The notes under the pieces were generated by a model. That model ran no database searches. It saw nothing but the letters and a program-made list of their open reading frames with translations, and had not been told where the DNA came from. This document shows, one piece after another, positions 27,029-36,358 of a stretch of 39,655 nucleotides of DNA (positions are counted from its first letter, which is position 1; the number at the start of each line of letters is the position of its first letter). A program made the translations under genes and the position numbers. The stretch spans positions 1 to 39,655 of the forward strand of contig JAFGBG010000116.1 of assembly GCA_016933295.1 (NCBI GenBank), written 5' to 3'. Source of the stretch: Sedimentisphaerales bacterium (GTDB lineage: Bacteria > Planctomycetota > Phycisphaerae > Sedimentisphaerales > Anaerobacaceae).

Positions 27029-27123
27029 TGTCATTCCTGCGAAAGCAGGAATCCACAATTGCCATATTATAAATGGATATCCGCTCTGCCGTAAGGCATT
27101 GCCAAGCCAACGCGGGTATGACA
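27029..27123. repeat. REP-like palindromic element
   Basis: Contains the perfect hairpin ATTCCTGC (27033-27040) gaaa GCAGGAAT (27045-27052). The ends GTCATTCC and GGTATGAC are near-inverted (7 of 8). Elements of this appearance recur between genes in many bacterial genomes. Confidence 0.55.
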
Positions 27124-27236
27124 GGAAGAATCGGTCAGTTTGAGTAAGTTAAAAAAATTTCGAATATATTTATTTGGTTTTTACCCCCTTGGAAAACGGC
27201 AAAAACGGGGATACAAACCGATGCTAAGAGTCGTTC

Positions 27237-29138
27237 ATGAGTGAATTATTGGATAAGGTCAACAGCCCCGCCGATATCCAGAGGCTTTCTGTTCCCCAAT
27301 TGACAGAGCTGGCCGGTGAAATCCGAAATTTCATCCTGAACTCTGTCAGCAAGACCGGCGGGCATTTAGCCAGCAATCTCGGCGTGGTGGAACTGACGCT
27401 TGCGTTGCACTGCGTTTTCAATTTCAAATCAGACAAACTGCTGTGGGATGTCGGTCATCAATGTTACACCCATAAAATAATCACCGGAAGAAAAGATAAA
27501 TTCGCCAATCTCCGCCACGTAGGCGGTATAAGCGGTTTTCCGAATCCTGCCGAGAGCGAATACGACCAGTTCGCCGTGGGACACGCCGGAACGGCAATCG
27601 CAACCGCCATTGGGATGGCACTCGGCAATTATCATCAAAATCAGGATGACAAAATCGTCGCTGTTGTCGGTGACGCAAGCATAGTAAACGGCACTTCGTT
27701 CGAGGCGCTCAACAACCTCGGCTTGATTAAGCGGCAGTTGCTTATCGTCCTGAATGACAACTCGATGGCAATAGACGCAACGGTCGGGGCTATGGCGAAA
27801 TATTTTTCCCGGGTCCGTTTGTCACAGACCTACGAAGATTTGCGAAAAACCACCAACAATATCCTCGAACATATGCCTGTTATCGGCAAAAGCGTCGAGG
27901 AAGCACTCGAGCGAATCAAACGAAGCATCAGAATGGTTCTGCCGGCGTCGCAAATGTTCGAAAGTCTTCATATCCCGTATTTCGGCCCGGTTGACGGTCA
28001 CGATATAGGCTCTCTGATACAATTGTTCGAGGCACTTGCGGAGCTGAATCATCCGGCAATTCTCCATGTTTACACCAAAAAGGGCAAAGGCTTCCAGCCG
28101 GCCGATAAAGGCCCGACGAAATTTCATTCTACCGGCCCGTTCAAAATCAACGGTGAGACCGTCGAAACGACATCGTCGCCGGGCAAGCGAACCTTTACCA
28201 AATCGTTCGGCGAATATCTGACAGCATTAGCCGAGAAGGACAAAAGAATCATCGCCTTGACATCGGCTATGTGTGACGGTACGGGCCTGATGCATTTCCG
28301 CGAAAAATTTGCCGAGAGATTTTACGATGTCGGTATCGCCGAAGGAGCAGCCGTCGATGTTGCCGCCGGTCTCGCAAGGGACGGCCTGCGGCCGTTTGTC
28401 TGCATTTATTCGACCTTCCTGCAAAGAAGTTTCGACCAGATTTTTCAGGAAGTGGCACTGCAAAATCTGCCGGTTGTCTTCTGCATCGACCGAGCCGGTT
28501 TTGTCGGCCCGGACGGCCCGACGCATCACGGGCTGATGGATATCGGTTTTATGCGAATGATGCCGAATATGGTTCTGACCGCTCCCGCCAACGACATCGA
28601 GATGAAACTCGCCCTGGAATTTGCTCTGGGCCACGAAGGCCCGGTAGTCATCAGGTATCCGAAAGACTTTGTTCCGCCGGACTCTTTTATAAAAGCCACA
28701 AACAAACGCCCGTACAAGTTAGGCACAAGTGTAACCGTGAAACGCTCGAAAAACTCCCGAATTGTAATCGTCGGCTACGGCAGTATTTTGACGGAAGCTA
28801 TCAAAGCGGCGGAAATACTGGCTCGGGAAAAGATTCCCGTTGACGTAATTAATGGGCGGTTCGCCGCTCCGGTCGATCCAAAAATACTCTCCCCGCTGAA
28901 ACAGGGAAAAAGTATTATAACCGTCGAGGATCATAACGTAGCCTGCGGATTCGGCTCGGCCGTGATCGAGATGGCTGCGGCAAAAAATTACCCACTCGGA
29001 CATATCCGACTGCTTGGCGCTCCTAAAACATTTGTAGGACACGATTCCCGAGACGCTCAACTTTTGCAAACCGGCATAAATGCCGATAGAATAGCTATTG
29101 CCGCCAAAGAGATGCTCGCAAAGAAAACTCGTAAATAA
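27237..29138 (+). CDS. dxs: 1-deoxy-D-xylulose-5-phosphate synthase
   Basis: Thiamine-diphosphate enzyme condensing pyruvate and glyceraldehyde 3-phosphate; the product feeds isoprenoid, pyridoxal (pdxA, 10.6 kb) and thiamine synthesis. Signatures: [20 protein letters not shown] (39-58), [16 protein letters not shown], the ThDP motif [16 protein letters not shown] continuing to [10 protein letters not shown], and the transketolase pyrimidine-binding region [17 protein letters not shown] with [15 protein letters not shown]. Length 633 is normal. The usual GDG is GDA here, a known variation. nadK follows 29 bp downstream, so the two are probably one transcript. Confidence 0.97.
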   Translation: MSELLDKVNSPADIQRLSVPQLTELAGEIRNFILNSVSKTGGHLASNLGVVELTLALHCVFNFKSDKLLWDVGHQCYTHKIITGRKDKFANLRHVGGISGFPNPAESEYDQFAVGHAGTAIATAIGMALGNYHQNQDDKIVAVVGDASIVNGTSFEALNNLGLIKRQLLIVLNDNSMAIDATVGAMAKYFSRVRLSQTYEDLRKTTNNILEHMPVIGKSVEEALERIKRSIRMVLPASQMFESLHIPYFGPVDGHDIGSLIQLFEALAELNHPAILHVYTKKGKGFQPADKGPTKFHSTGPFKINGETVETTSSPGKRTFTKSFGEYLTALAEKDKRIIALTSAMCDGTGLMHFREKFAERFYDVGIAEGAAVDVAAGLARDGLRPFVCIYSTFLQRSFDQIFQEVALQNLPVVFCIDRAGFVGPDGPTHHGLMDIGFMRMMPNMVLTAPANDIEMKLALEFALGHEGPVVIRYPKDFVPPDSFIKATNKRPYKLGTSVTVKRSKNSRIVIVGYGSILTEAIKAAEILAREKIPVDVINGRFAAPVDPKILSPLKQGKSIITVEDHNVACGFGSAVIEMAAAKNYPLGHIRLLGAPKTFVGHDSRDAQLLQTGINADRIAIAAKEMLAKKTRK

Positions 29139-29167
29139 GGTTTTTATTATCACAAAAGGATATAGCG

Positions 29168-30115
29168 ATGGAATCTCCACCCAAATTAGTGATTTTTGGC
29201 GATCCGCTAAAACGGGGAGTGAACGAGGCAATCGAGCAGTTCCTGTGCTTCGCCAAAGGCAAGGCCGATATCATCGGCAATTATACCGTTGATTTACTGG
29301 ATTTTTCTATCGCAGAATGCTCCGGGCACAAACCGGCCAGGTCGAGACGCCAACCGGAGGACGGCGAATATGTCAAAATAAAAAACATTCTCAAAGAATG
29401 CGATTACGCGGTTGTGTTCGGCGGTGACGGCAGTATTATCGCTACGGCAAGAGCCGTCAGTGAAGCGAATCTGCCGGTTATAGGGGTCAATGTCGGAAAA
29501 CTCGGCTTCCTGGCGGAATTCAGTGTTGATGAGCTTGTTAATTTCTTCCCTCACCTGGCAAAAGGTACGGCGCCGATAGACAGGCGAATGATGCTCAAAT
29601 GCAGTGTTCTCGACTCTGCTAAAGGACAAAAGCAGGCGGTGAAATTCTGCTCCGCGGCTATTAACGATATTTTTATCACCGCAGGCCCGCCCTTTAGAAT
29701 GATCGAGCTAAAAATCCTCGTAAACGGCCAGCCGCTCGCCGGTTGTGTCAGCGATGGATTGATTATTTCAACTCCCACCGGCTCAACAGCCTATAATCTC
29801 TCCGCCGGCGGCCCTATCGTCTCGCCGAAAATGGATGCGATAGCAATCACGCCGATTTGCCCTCATTCGCTCAGTTTTCGCCCTATCGTCATAAACGCCG
29901 ACAGTACGATTGAAGTACTCGGTGTAAGACTCAACAAAGGCACAACAATTTCCATCGACGGCCAAATCTCACTCGGACTTGCCACAGACGATGTTATCAG
30001 GGTCCAGAGGCAGGAAACAGTCTTTTTAATCGTAAATAATCCGCTCCGAAGCCAATGGGATACCTTGGCCACCAAGTTAAGCTGGGCGGAAAAACCAAAA
30101 TATAAAAGAACTTAG
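29168..30115 (+). CDS. nadK: NAD kinase
   Basis: Phosphorylates NAD to NADP with ATP or polyphosphate. The catalytic motif [14 protein letters not shown], followed by [13 protein letters not shown] and the [19 protein letters not shown] block, are fully conserved; the Asp of GGDG is the general base. Length 315 is normal. AAGGA precedes the ATG at usual distance. The gene is 29 bp after dxs on the same strand. Confidence 0.96.
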   Translation: MESPPKLVIFGDPLKRGVNEAIEQFLCFAKGKADIIGNYTVDLLDFSIAECSGHKPARSRRQPEDGEYVKIKNILKECDYAVVFGGDGSIIATARAVSEANLPVIGVNVGKLGFLAEFSVDELVNFFPHLAKGTAPIDRRMMLKCSVLDSAKGQKQAVKFCSAAINDIFITAGPPFRMIELKILVNGQPLAGCVSDGLIISTPTGSTAYNLSAGGPIVSPKMDAIAITPICPHSLSFRPIVINADSTIEVLGVRLNKGTTISIDGQISLGLATDDVIRVQRQETVFLIVNNPLRSQWDTLATKLSWAEKPKYKRT

Positions 30116-30324
30116 AATCCCCTATCTATATCATATCGCGCCACACTACAGACAAGCCTGATATACATATATGAATCTCCATGCCTGAACAGGCAAAATA
30201 AGCACGAATTAGCTTATTTACCGGACGTAAGGAGATTATTCTTCAGGAGAAATTTTTAAAACGGCGGCTTTAAGTACGAACCGGGAATAACCGATTAAGA
30301 CAGGAAAGACAGGTATACAATATT

Positions 30325-32187
30325 ATGAAAAGACGGCTGTATATTATACTTTTAGCGTTTTTATTTGCATTTGATACGCCCATCGGACGAGCGGTGCAAA
30401 ATCCTTCCACGACAAATCCCGCCGGTTATACAACCGTGCCGCAAAGCTACATCAGAAGCAGCCTTGTCAATACGTCTAATCCCGTCAATCTCAACGGCAA
30501 CCAAATCGTGACGGGAAACGTCCGCCGCGGCATGTCTTTTCGCGGGAATGTGCCGTATCAATCGACATCGAGTTTCAGCTCGACCCTCGGCTCGGCGTCG
30601 CTGAATTCTTTCATGCGAGACTCGGCAGGCTCGGAGGATATAGGCAATTATTCTTCATCGGTCGGCTCCGCCGGCGCGAACTATCAGTCCTACCAACTGC
30701 CGTCATCGACTGTCACAACAATGTCACAGGTTAATCCGAAAACCTCGATCCGGGCGAATACAACTGCCAACAACAATACGCAGTACGTCTCAGGCTCGAA
30801 TACTTATCAAAACCTGCCGAATGCTTCAAACTGGAATAATTCAGCCCGGCCCCCCGTCACCTGGCAGTTATATAATCCCGGCTCTGCAACCGCACAAACT
30901 CAATACGAAAGTTCGGCCACAATGACTCCGCGTACGAACGAACAGCGTACGCCCAATCAAAACATACAATACCAGTCGAACAATATGCTGAGCTCCCAAC
31001 AATATAACCAGCAGCAGTCCGCAAATGTAAACACAAGCGGCAATCTTTGGAATAATTCTCAATACACAGATAACCAGTCGGCTATACCGCAGCAAAACCA
31101 ATCATTGACGGGTCTTCAGAATACTACGAATCAAACCAGCCAACCGCCGCAAACATCCGTCATGAATCAAGCGACTTCAACCGGAGAGCAAAATCTAATG
31201 ACTTCCTACCGGCCCGGCAATCTTGAGCAATCTCTGCCGGTGACCAATTATACTCGGAGCCAATACGAAACCGACCCGGCTATAACCAACATTCAGAAAT
31301 ATCAGGCCCAAAGCGGCGGGAATCCAAACGCAAATCAAAACGTCGAGACTTCCGAGGCCATCGAACGAATACAGAAACAGCTCGACGATTTAATCAAGTC
31401 CATAGACTATCGTTTGGAAAATCCGACTGATTATACATCGCAATACACAACGACCGTGCAGGACATTTCGACACCGAGCCAGACAGATACGTCCTACAGA
31501 CCCGGCCAGGCCACTCGGGACTTTTCAGGCCAATCCGGCAGTAATTTACAAAACCCTGCAGCACTCCCCGGCGTCTCGGAACCTCAAATTCCACGTTCCA
31601 ACTATGCTTCCATCTTAGACAGACCGACTCAGGGGCCGGCACAAACGCCGCAGTCCGAAATATCCGACCGGGCAAAAAGCATAATGGGCGAGTATGACAG
31701 CTACGAATCTTTTTCGCAGTCGAAATACCAACAGCTCTATCGAGCGGCGGAAGGTCATCTGAACATCGGCAGATTTCATCAGGCGGCGGATGCTTTCACC
31801 TTAGCGGCGATATATAAGCCGGACGACCCGGCCTGCTACGGCGGAAGAGGACACGCACTTTTTGCCGCAGGCGAATATGTCAGCAGTGCCCTGTGTATTA
31901 TCAGGGCGATAGAAATCGATCCGCAATACATCGCTAATAAAATCGACTTCGTGGAATTACTGGGCGATACCGAGCTTCTTAACAACAGAATCGCGGAGCT
32001 CCAGAAGTGGCTGCACAAAAGCAACGCCCCGGGACTGGGCTTCCTTTTATGTTATGTGTATTACCAAACCGGTAACCTCGATAAAGCAAATCAGCTCATA
32101 GATGTTGTTTGCCGGGAGATGCCGCAGTCGCGGGCAGCAACGACGTTGAAAACAGCGATAGATTTTAAGCTCAAAGTCCGGCAATAA
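30325..32187 (+). CDS. Secreted low-complexity protein with C-terminal TPR domain
   Basis: 620 residues: signal peptide (about 1-24, YIILLAFLFAFDTPIGRA), then about 400 residues extraordinarily rich in Asn, Gln, Ser and Thr (for example QSANVNTSGNLWNNSQYT), very likely disordered. A short helical segment (IERIQKQLDDLIKSIDYRLE) lies near 350. The C-terminal ~150 residues form TPRs: YRAAEGHLNIGRFHQAADAF and GGRGHALFAAGEYVSSAL. Probably periplasmic or extracellular; the TPRs would bind a partner while the low-complexity part acts as a spacer. Function unknown. A 210-bp spacer separates it from nadK. Confidence 0.8.
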   Translation: MKRRLYIILLAFLFAFDTPIGRAVQNPSTTNPAGYTTVPQSYIRSSLVNTSNPVNLNGNQIVTGNVRRGMSFRGNVPYQSTSSFSSTLGSASLNSFMRDSAGSEDIGNYSSSVGSAGANYQSYQLPSSTVTTMSQVNPKTSIRANTTANNNTQYVSGSNTYQNLPNASNWNNSARPPVTWQLYNPGSATAQTQYESSATMTPRTNEQRTPNQNIQYQSNNMLSSQQYNQQQSANVNTSGNLWNNSQYTDNQSAIPQQNQSLTGLQNTTNQTSQPPQTSVMNQATSTGEQNLMTSYRPGNLEQSLPVTNYTRSQYETDPAITNIQKYQAQSGGNPNANQNVETSEAIERIQKQLDDLIKSIDYRLENPTDYTSQYTTTVQDISTPSQTDTSYRPGQATRDFSGQSGSNLQNPAALPGVSEPQIPRSNYASILDRPTQGPAQTPQSEISDRAKSIMGEYDSYESFSQSKYQQLYRAAEGHLNIGRFHQAADAFTLAAIYKPDDPACYGGRGHALFAAGEYVSSALCIIRAIEIDPQYIANKIDFVELLGDTELLNNRIAELQKWLHKSNAPGLGFLLCYVYYQTGNLDKANQLIDVVCREMPQSRAATTLKTAIDFKLKVRQ

Positions 32188-32295
32188 ATCCGCCGAAATT
32201 ACGCCGGTAACCCACCCGTAAACACTTTCGGCTATATCCTTCATTTGTTCAGTTCGAGTAACTAAAAAAAGCCGCCGCGTTTATTTTCTCATAAC

Positions 32296-32997
32296 TTATA
32301 TCATCTTCCTTCTTCGCAGCATTCCCGTTAAAGCCGTACCGATACAGACAAGTAGCACCGCACCGGGTGCCGGCACATATGAATCAGGCACTAAAATATG
32401 ATTCTGCAACGAGCCGTTCGACGGCATACCAAAAGGATCGTAGTCTCCGAGAGTAAAACCGGAATTATACAGAGCGCACCATCCACCGCCGGGCATTTTG
32501 CCGTCTTTCGAATAAAAATCGCCCCAGACAGGCATGCGGTCCGAATCGAAACTAACCGTGACATCTGTTGCATCCAGTGCCGCATCGAACTTTATTCCCC
32601 ATATAGCTTCGGGCATATAAGGTGTGCTGCCTCCGGGATTAAAGTTTTGAACCTCAATCGAATCTATCCAGCCCGCCGGATCGCTCGAAGCAGAAAAAAG
32701 ATTGGCCATTGTAAACGGATTGTCACCGTTCGAAGCCTCGATTATTATATGGCTGATGTCCTTGTGCGGCACGGTAAGTGTATAACTATAATGCCATTTG
32801 CCGGGAGTCGTTGTGTCATCCACAATCCAGCTAAACAAGGTAGACGGGCAATCCCATGCACCATAAGCCGTCAGACCTCCGTCGGCGACGGACAGGCTGC
32901 CCGTATATGTTGTAGATATGCCGAAACAGATACCTGTTAAAAGCATTATTAGTATTAACGTAATTCCTCCGCGTTTAATAGAAGTACAAATTTCCAT
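32296..32997 (-). CDS. PEP-CTERM-type surface protein
   Basis: 233 residues from ATG 32997, with AAAGGAG six nt upstream; an in-frame TTG at 33003 overlaps the spacing and is rejected. Signal peptide about 8-28 (GGITLILIMLLTGICFGIS). The middle is a beta-rich domain without recognised family (SWIVDDTTTPGKWHYSYTL). The C-terminus VPAPGAVLLVCIGTALTG then LRRRK is the tripartite sorting signal (Pro-rich motif, transmembrane helix, Arg cluster) processed by exosortase. A decayed copy of its leader and ribosome-binding site lies 230 bp upstream. Confidence 0.87.
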   Translation of the reverse strand: MEICTSIKRGGITLILIMLLTGICFGISTTYTGSLSVADGGLTAYGAWDCPSTLFSWIVDDTTTPGKWHYSYTLTVPHKDISHIIIEASNGDNPFTMANLFSASSDPAGWIDSIEVQNFNPGGSTPYMPEAIWGIKFDAALDATDVTVSFDSDRMPVWGDFYSKDGKMPGGGWCALYNSGFTLGDYDPFGMPSNGSLQNHILVPDSYVPAPGAVLLVCIGTALTGMLRRRKMI

Positions 32998-33040
32998 ACC
33001 CAACTCCTTTCGGTTCGATAATCCTTAATATTTTTGCCTG

Positions 33041-33061
33041 TCGTGACTGCTACTGTCACGA
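33041..33061. promoter_or_regulatory. Leader inverted repeat of the PEP-CTERM gene
   Basis: TCGTGAC/GTCACGA, 7-bp stem and 7-nt loop, about 44 nt upstream of the start codon. A second stem of different sequence occupies the equivalent place in the duplicated leader (33270-33288), which supports a structural or operator role. Confidence 0.5.
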
Positions 33062-33205
33062 ACACTTTTTCCAAAGGCTTAGAACATCAGCGCAAAACAT
33101 CCATATTCCCTTATCGCATCGCAATCAGATCGGATGCGCAAACAGCGAAGCTCATGAATATAAATATCTGCGGCCGAAGTTTCTTGCTGTAAAAAGAATC
33201 CCGCA

Positions 33206-33288
33206 TTAAATAGAAGTGCAAATTTTCATACCCAACTCCTTTCAGTTCGTCAATCCTTTTACTAATTATTGTGAAGTACCACTTCACA
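33206..33288 (-). pseudogene. Decayed copy of the PEP-CTERM gene 5' end
   Basis: Homologous to about 32976-33061. It keeps the leader hairpin (TGTGAAG/CTTCACA, 33270-33288), the AAAGGAG ribosome-binding site and an ATG at 33229, then encodes MKICTSI followed by TAA at 33208-33206, where the intact gene has MEICTSIK. One base change (AAA to TAA) explains the stop. Similarity ends soon after. Confidence 0.7.
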
Positions 33289-33647
33289 AAAACCTTCGCC
33301 ACACAGGCAAGGCCTTTTATACGAAATATCCGTTATTTCTGAGATTCAATATATATGTGCAAAAAGTAAAGTCAATAAAAATTTATCATTTTTTAATATA
33401 ATAGAATATAAAACGATAATCCGTTTTAATTCATCGACTCCAGGTGCAAAGTCCGGCAATAAACCCACTGAAATTTCGCCTGATCTGTGCTTTCTTCTCT
33501 CACACTTCGTACTTTTCTTTCCCCCTTCACCCATCACCCTTCAACTTTCACCCTTCTTGCCTCGCCCCACGCCAAAGACTTTAGACTAAACACTAAAAAC
33601 AAAAACCAAAAAACTAATTGAGACAAACAAACACCGTTCTATAAATA

Positions 33648-34127
33648 TCAATTTGTTTTATTCTGATTTGCTTCAACATCTTCTTCTTGTGAAGCCCTTG
33701 ATTTTTTTATTCCCCATATAGATAGAGCAACTTCTTCGAGCTTTTTCATAAAATTGTCAACGTTGTATCCCGCAATAAATGCAATAGCAAGGTAGCCATA
33801 AGAAATATGATCCGGATTAATTGTTGCATCTAAAACCAACAATCCTGCCTTCATGAAGATAAAGCTTACAAGTCCACTTATAGCACTTGTAACCGGTCTT
33901 AAATAATACCAGACTTCCCATTTTATGTCCCAGTCATCCTTTACGCATTTATGCCTAAATACTGCTCTTAGGCAATACATTAGACCACCTATTATGCCCA
34001 TAATCGTACATTGTGCCCAAAGAAGATTTCCCAAATACCATGCAGGCAATTCCACAAAATGCTGCCATACCATAAGAAACATACTAGCTATAATCCATGC
34101 TATGAAATATATAATTATTTTCTTCAT
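33648..34127 (-). CDS. Small multi-pass membrane protein, last gene of the E2-E1-JAB operon
   Basis: 159 residues with four likely membrane segments: about 4-22 (IIIYFIAWIIASMFLMVW), 34-52, 79-100 and 109-126. The stretch KAGLLVLDA ... YLAIAFIAGYNVDNFMKKLE recalls a widespread but unnamed membrane-protein pattern ending in AGF/Y plus a short amphipathic helix. The last ~20 residues are polar (SRASQEEDVEANQNKTN). A canonical AGGAG is 9 nt before the ATG. It lies 74 bp downstream of the fusion gene on the same strand and shares its AT-rich composition. Possibly a membrane effector or anchor of the system; this is inference from context. Confidence 0.7.
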   Translation of the reverse strand: MKKIIIYFIAWIIASMFLMVWQHFVELPAWYLGNLLWAQCTIMGIIGGLMYCLRAVFRHKCVKDDWDIKWEVWYYLRPVTSAISGLVSFIFMKAGLLVLDATINPDHISYGYLAIAFIAGYNVDNFMKKLEEVALSIWGIKKSRASQEEDVEANQNKTN

Positions 34128-34201
34128 GATATATCTCCTTTGACTTAATCTTCGATAAAATGATTAAATTCATTGCAATTAAAAAACTAGCGAGTAAGTA
34201 T

Positions 34202-36355
34202 TTATTTCTCAGTTATGACGTGTGCATCAATTTCATTGCCATTCGTTATAACCAAGATTGCAGGTAAACCAAATTCAATCAATCTTTTTGCCATTTCTTT
34301 TGATGTTGCCAAATCAATTGCACTCATTACTGTACTTCCTTTTGGATGCGAGTGCCATTCTCCAAGATAAACTTCTTGGGAGCCAGTATCTCTTAAGTTA
34401 TTATCCAATTTAATTCGCAATCCTTCCCTACCTCGTACACAATAATTCTCTCCAGCATCACTGTCTGTCGGTCCACGCCATGAAGTGGTTATAAACGCAA
34501 TTTTACGTGCTCGATTAATCGTTCCAAGCAAGATCCCGCATGCTTCACAACCATCTTTTTCCAAACATGTCTCTTTTATTATTTTTTCAACGTTTGCCGA
34601 AAGATATATAAACCAACCAGATCGCTCAAAAACAGTTGGTTCTTTCACATTTAACCAAATTGACTTAGTATTCCAAGACAGACCTTCTTTATAAACTTCA
34701 AAGACGCCTATCCGACCTATGTCTCTTAGAGTTTCGGTTTCTTGTATTAAGCCTGCAATATTTTGACCGGCCCATCCCCCAGCTAAAGAAATAAGTGACC
34801 AAGGAACTTTACTTGAAACAATTCTGCAACCGCCGCCTGGCTCAATAACGTCTTTGCTAGAAAGAAGCCATTTTTTGACGCCCGAATTTGCTTGATGCAT
34901 TCCTATGAGCTCTGCCTCAAGATAATTCCCATTTATATATTTCTTGAAACTATCTATCAAAAGGAAAGCTACCTCACCCTTGGCTCCCATAAAACCTGTT
35001 ACGACTGGAACCTTCATGTATCCTTGGTGGCGACATTCTCCCAATGAAACTTGTACCGCCCTTGATGTGCTGAGATCGAGCACAAATTTGCAATTATTCA
35101 ATTCATCAAGTACGTGTCTTTCTATAGGAAAGAGTTTATGAGGATATACAGTGGCAGTTTCGTTGTCATACAAGTCATTAAGATACGCTGCCATACCTTC
35201 CGCTTTTTTAAATCCTAATTCGGAATTTCGCAATTGATGGCGTGCCAAATTATGAGGCGATAGGATATCATTATCAACAATAAATACCTTACACAAACCT
35301 CCACGAACAAGCTGGTCTATTATAGTCGATCCCAACGCCCCAGCGCCTATAATAGCAACTCGTTTGTCACATCCTTTTTCCCATCCGCTTGTCATTCGAG
35401 CAAGTTCCATTGTGAATCGGGAACGAACTGGCAAACAGTTAACAGACCATATTTTATCTGGTGATATTTTCATTTTTTTTTCTTGCTTTGTTGCGCCAAC
35501 AAGAACGCCCTTATTTGTTTTTTTCCTTATAAACAAGCAACCAATCCATTCATTTGCATTCTCTTTTCCAGAAATAGATTTTGGTCGCTTAACACCAAAT
35601 ATTATTAAAAAGATGGCTGTTTGAGAATCTTTACTGAAAGGTTCTATTATATGGGATACATCACACCCAATATCCTTTCCGAGTTCTACCACGTCTATCA
35701 CTTTTGAAGGTATAGTATCCCAAACCTTCTGTGATATTTTAGGTTGATAAAAAACATCTACAACAATTTCATCATATTTATCACCTATTTGAAGATACTT
35801 GGTTCCTCCTATTTTCCGTAAAAATGCATGTGTTCTCCATTTTCCGCTTTCCATATTATTTAATACATCTTCTTCATTAAATTCTATTAATCCATCGCTT
35901 GCTGATATCCATAGCGGTTCATATCGCTCATCTTCTTTAACAAGCATTCCTGCTGCTGCATCAGCTAACCATTGCCGTAAACGAATAATAAAATCAGGGA
36001 ATGTTTTATCTACGATCCAATCATCGTCCTCAATATCTGTGTAGCATATTCTCGGAGGAAATCCTTTCTCACGCATTACATGATGCAATTTGGGAAAATC
36101 TTCACGAGCAGAATAGCACCAAGGCGCTCTTGTTTCTAAAATCAACCATAGTTTCTCCTCCTCTTGTATGGAAGCTACAGGTTTAATTGGGAGAGGCGTC
36201 CTGATAGTCACTTCTAACGCCTTCAGTTTTATTTTTTTAGATAAAACTATTAAATATCCTGCCACTGGCGCAGTTGCTAATCCCAATTCATCTTGCATTT
36301 GAATTAATTCATTTGGAACTGCTTGTTCAGGCAAAGGTTCAAATCTATAATTCAA
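34202..36355 (-). CDS. E2-E1-JAB triple-fusion ubiquitin-conjugation/deconjugation protein
   Basis: 717 residues starting at TTG 36355, three nt after the upstream stop, with GGGAG 8 nt before. N-terminal E2-like region (about 1-150): WCYSAREDFPKLHHVM then FPPRICYTDIEDDDW, with Cys104 as candidate thioester cysteine. A divergent spacer (150-310) follows. The E1/ThiF adenylation domain begins VAIIGAGALGSTIIDQL (333-349; GxGxxG at 337-342) and VDNDILSPHNLARHQL (360-375); Cys510 in EPGGGCRIV is a candidate E1 cysteine. The C-terminal JAB/MPN domain has a complete JAMM motif: Glu604 (CEACGILLG), His668 and His670 (EWHSHP), Ser678 and Asp681. One protein could thus activate, transfer and remove a modifier. 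In CBASS these activities are split between Cap2 and Cap3. Confidence 0.88.
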   Translation of the reverse strand: MNYRFEPLPEQAVPNELIQMQDELGLATAPVAGYLIVLSKKIKLKALEVTIRTPLPIKPVASIQEEEKLWLILETRAPWCYSAREDFPKLHHVMREKGFPPRICYTDIEDDDWIVDKTFPDFIIRLRQWLADAAAGMLVKEDERYEPLWISASDGLIEFNEEDVLNNMESGKWRTHAFLRKIGGTKYLQIGDKYDEIVVDVFYQPKISQKVWDTIPSKVIDVVELGKDIGCDVSHIIEPFSKDSQTAIFLIIFGVKRPKSISGKENANEWIGCLFIRKKTNKGVLVGATKQEKKMKISPDKIWSVNCLPVRSRFTMELARMTSGWEKGCDKRVAIIGAGALGSTIIDQLVRGGLCKVFIVDNDILSPHNLARHQLRNSELGFKKAEGMAAYLNDLYDNETATVYPHKLFPIERHVLDELNNCKFVLDLSTSRAVQVSLGECRHQGYMKVPVVTGFMGAKGEVAFLLIDSFKKYINGNYLEAELIGMHQANSGVKKWLLSSKDVIEPGGGCRIVSSKVPWSLISLAGGWAGQNIAGLIQETETLRDIGRIGVFEVYKEGLSWNTKSIWLNVKEPTVFERSGWFIYLSANVEKIIKETCLEKDGCEACGILLGTINRARKIAFITTSWRGPTDSDAGENYCVRGREGLRIKLDNNLRDTGSQEVYLGEWHSHPKGSTVMSAIDLATSKEMAKRLIEFGLPAILVITNGNEIDAHVITEK

Positions 36356-36358
36356 TGT

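Larger units (their letters stand above)
26296..27236. other. Non-coding interval with ksgA relic and palindromic element
   Basis: About 940 bp. The left part is the duplicated 5' flank of the pseudopilin, shared with 9290-9584 (for example CTGCCCGGAACAACA and TTATTATACATTAG). It is followed by the ksgA relic, an unassigned GC-rich stretch (26690-26870), a REP-like element (27029-27123) and the dxs leader. No complete gene seen. Confidence 0.6.
33004..33647. other. Non-coding interval with duplicated PEP-CTERM leader
   Basis: Contains the leader hairpin of the PEP-CTERM gene, the decayed second leader (33206-33288), then a spacer with an almost pure pyrimidine run (about 33490-33560) and a purine-rich A-tract (33580-33620). 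No gene seen. Confidence 0.6.

Noticed and set aside
33111-33302. 63-codon minus-strand frame
   Set aside because: It runs through the duplicated PEP-CTERM leader in a different frame from the conserved ATG, so it is a by-product of the relic.
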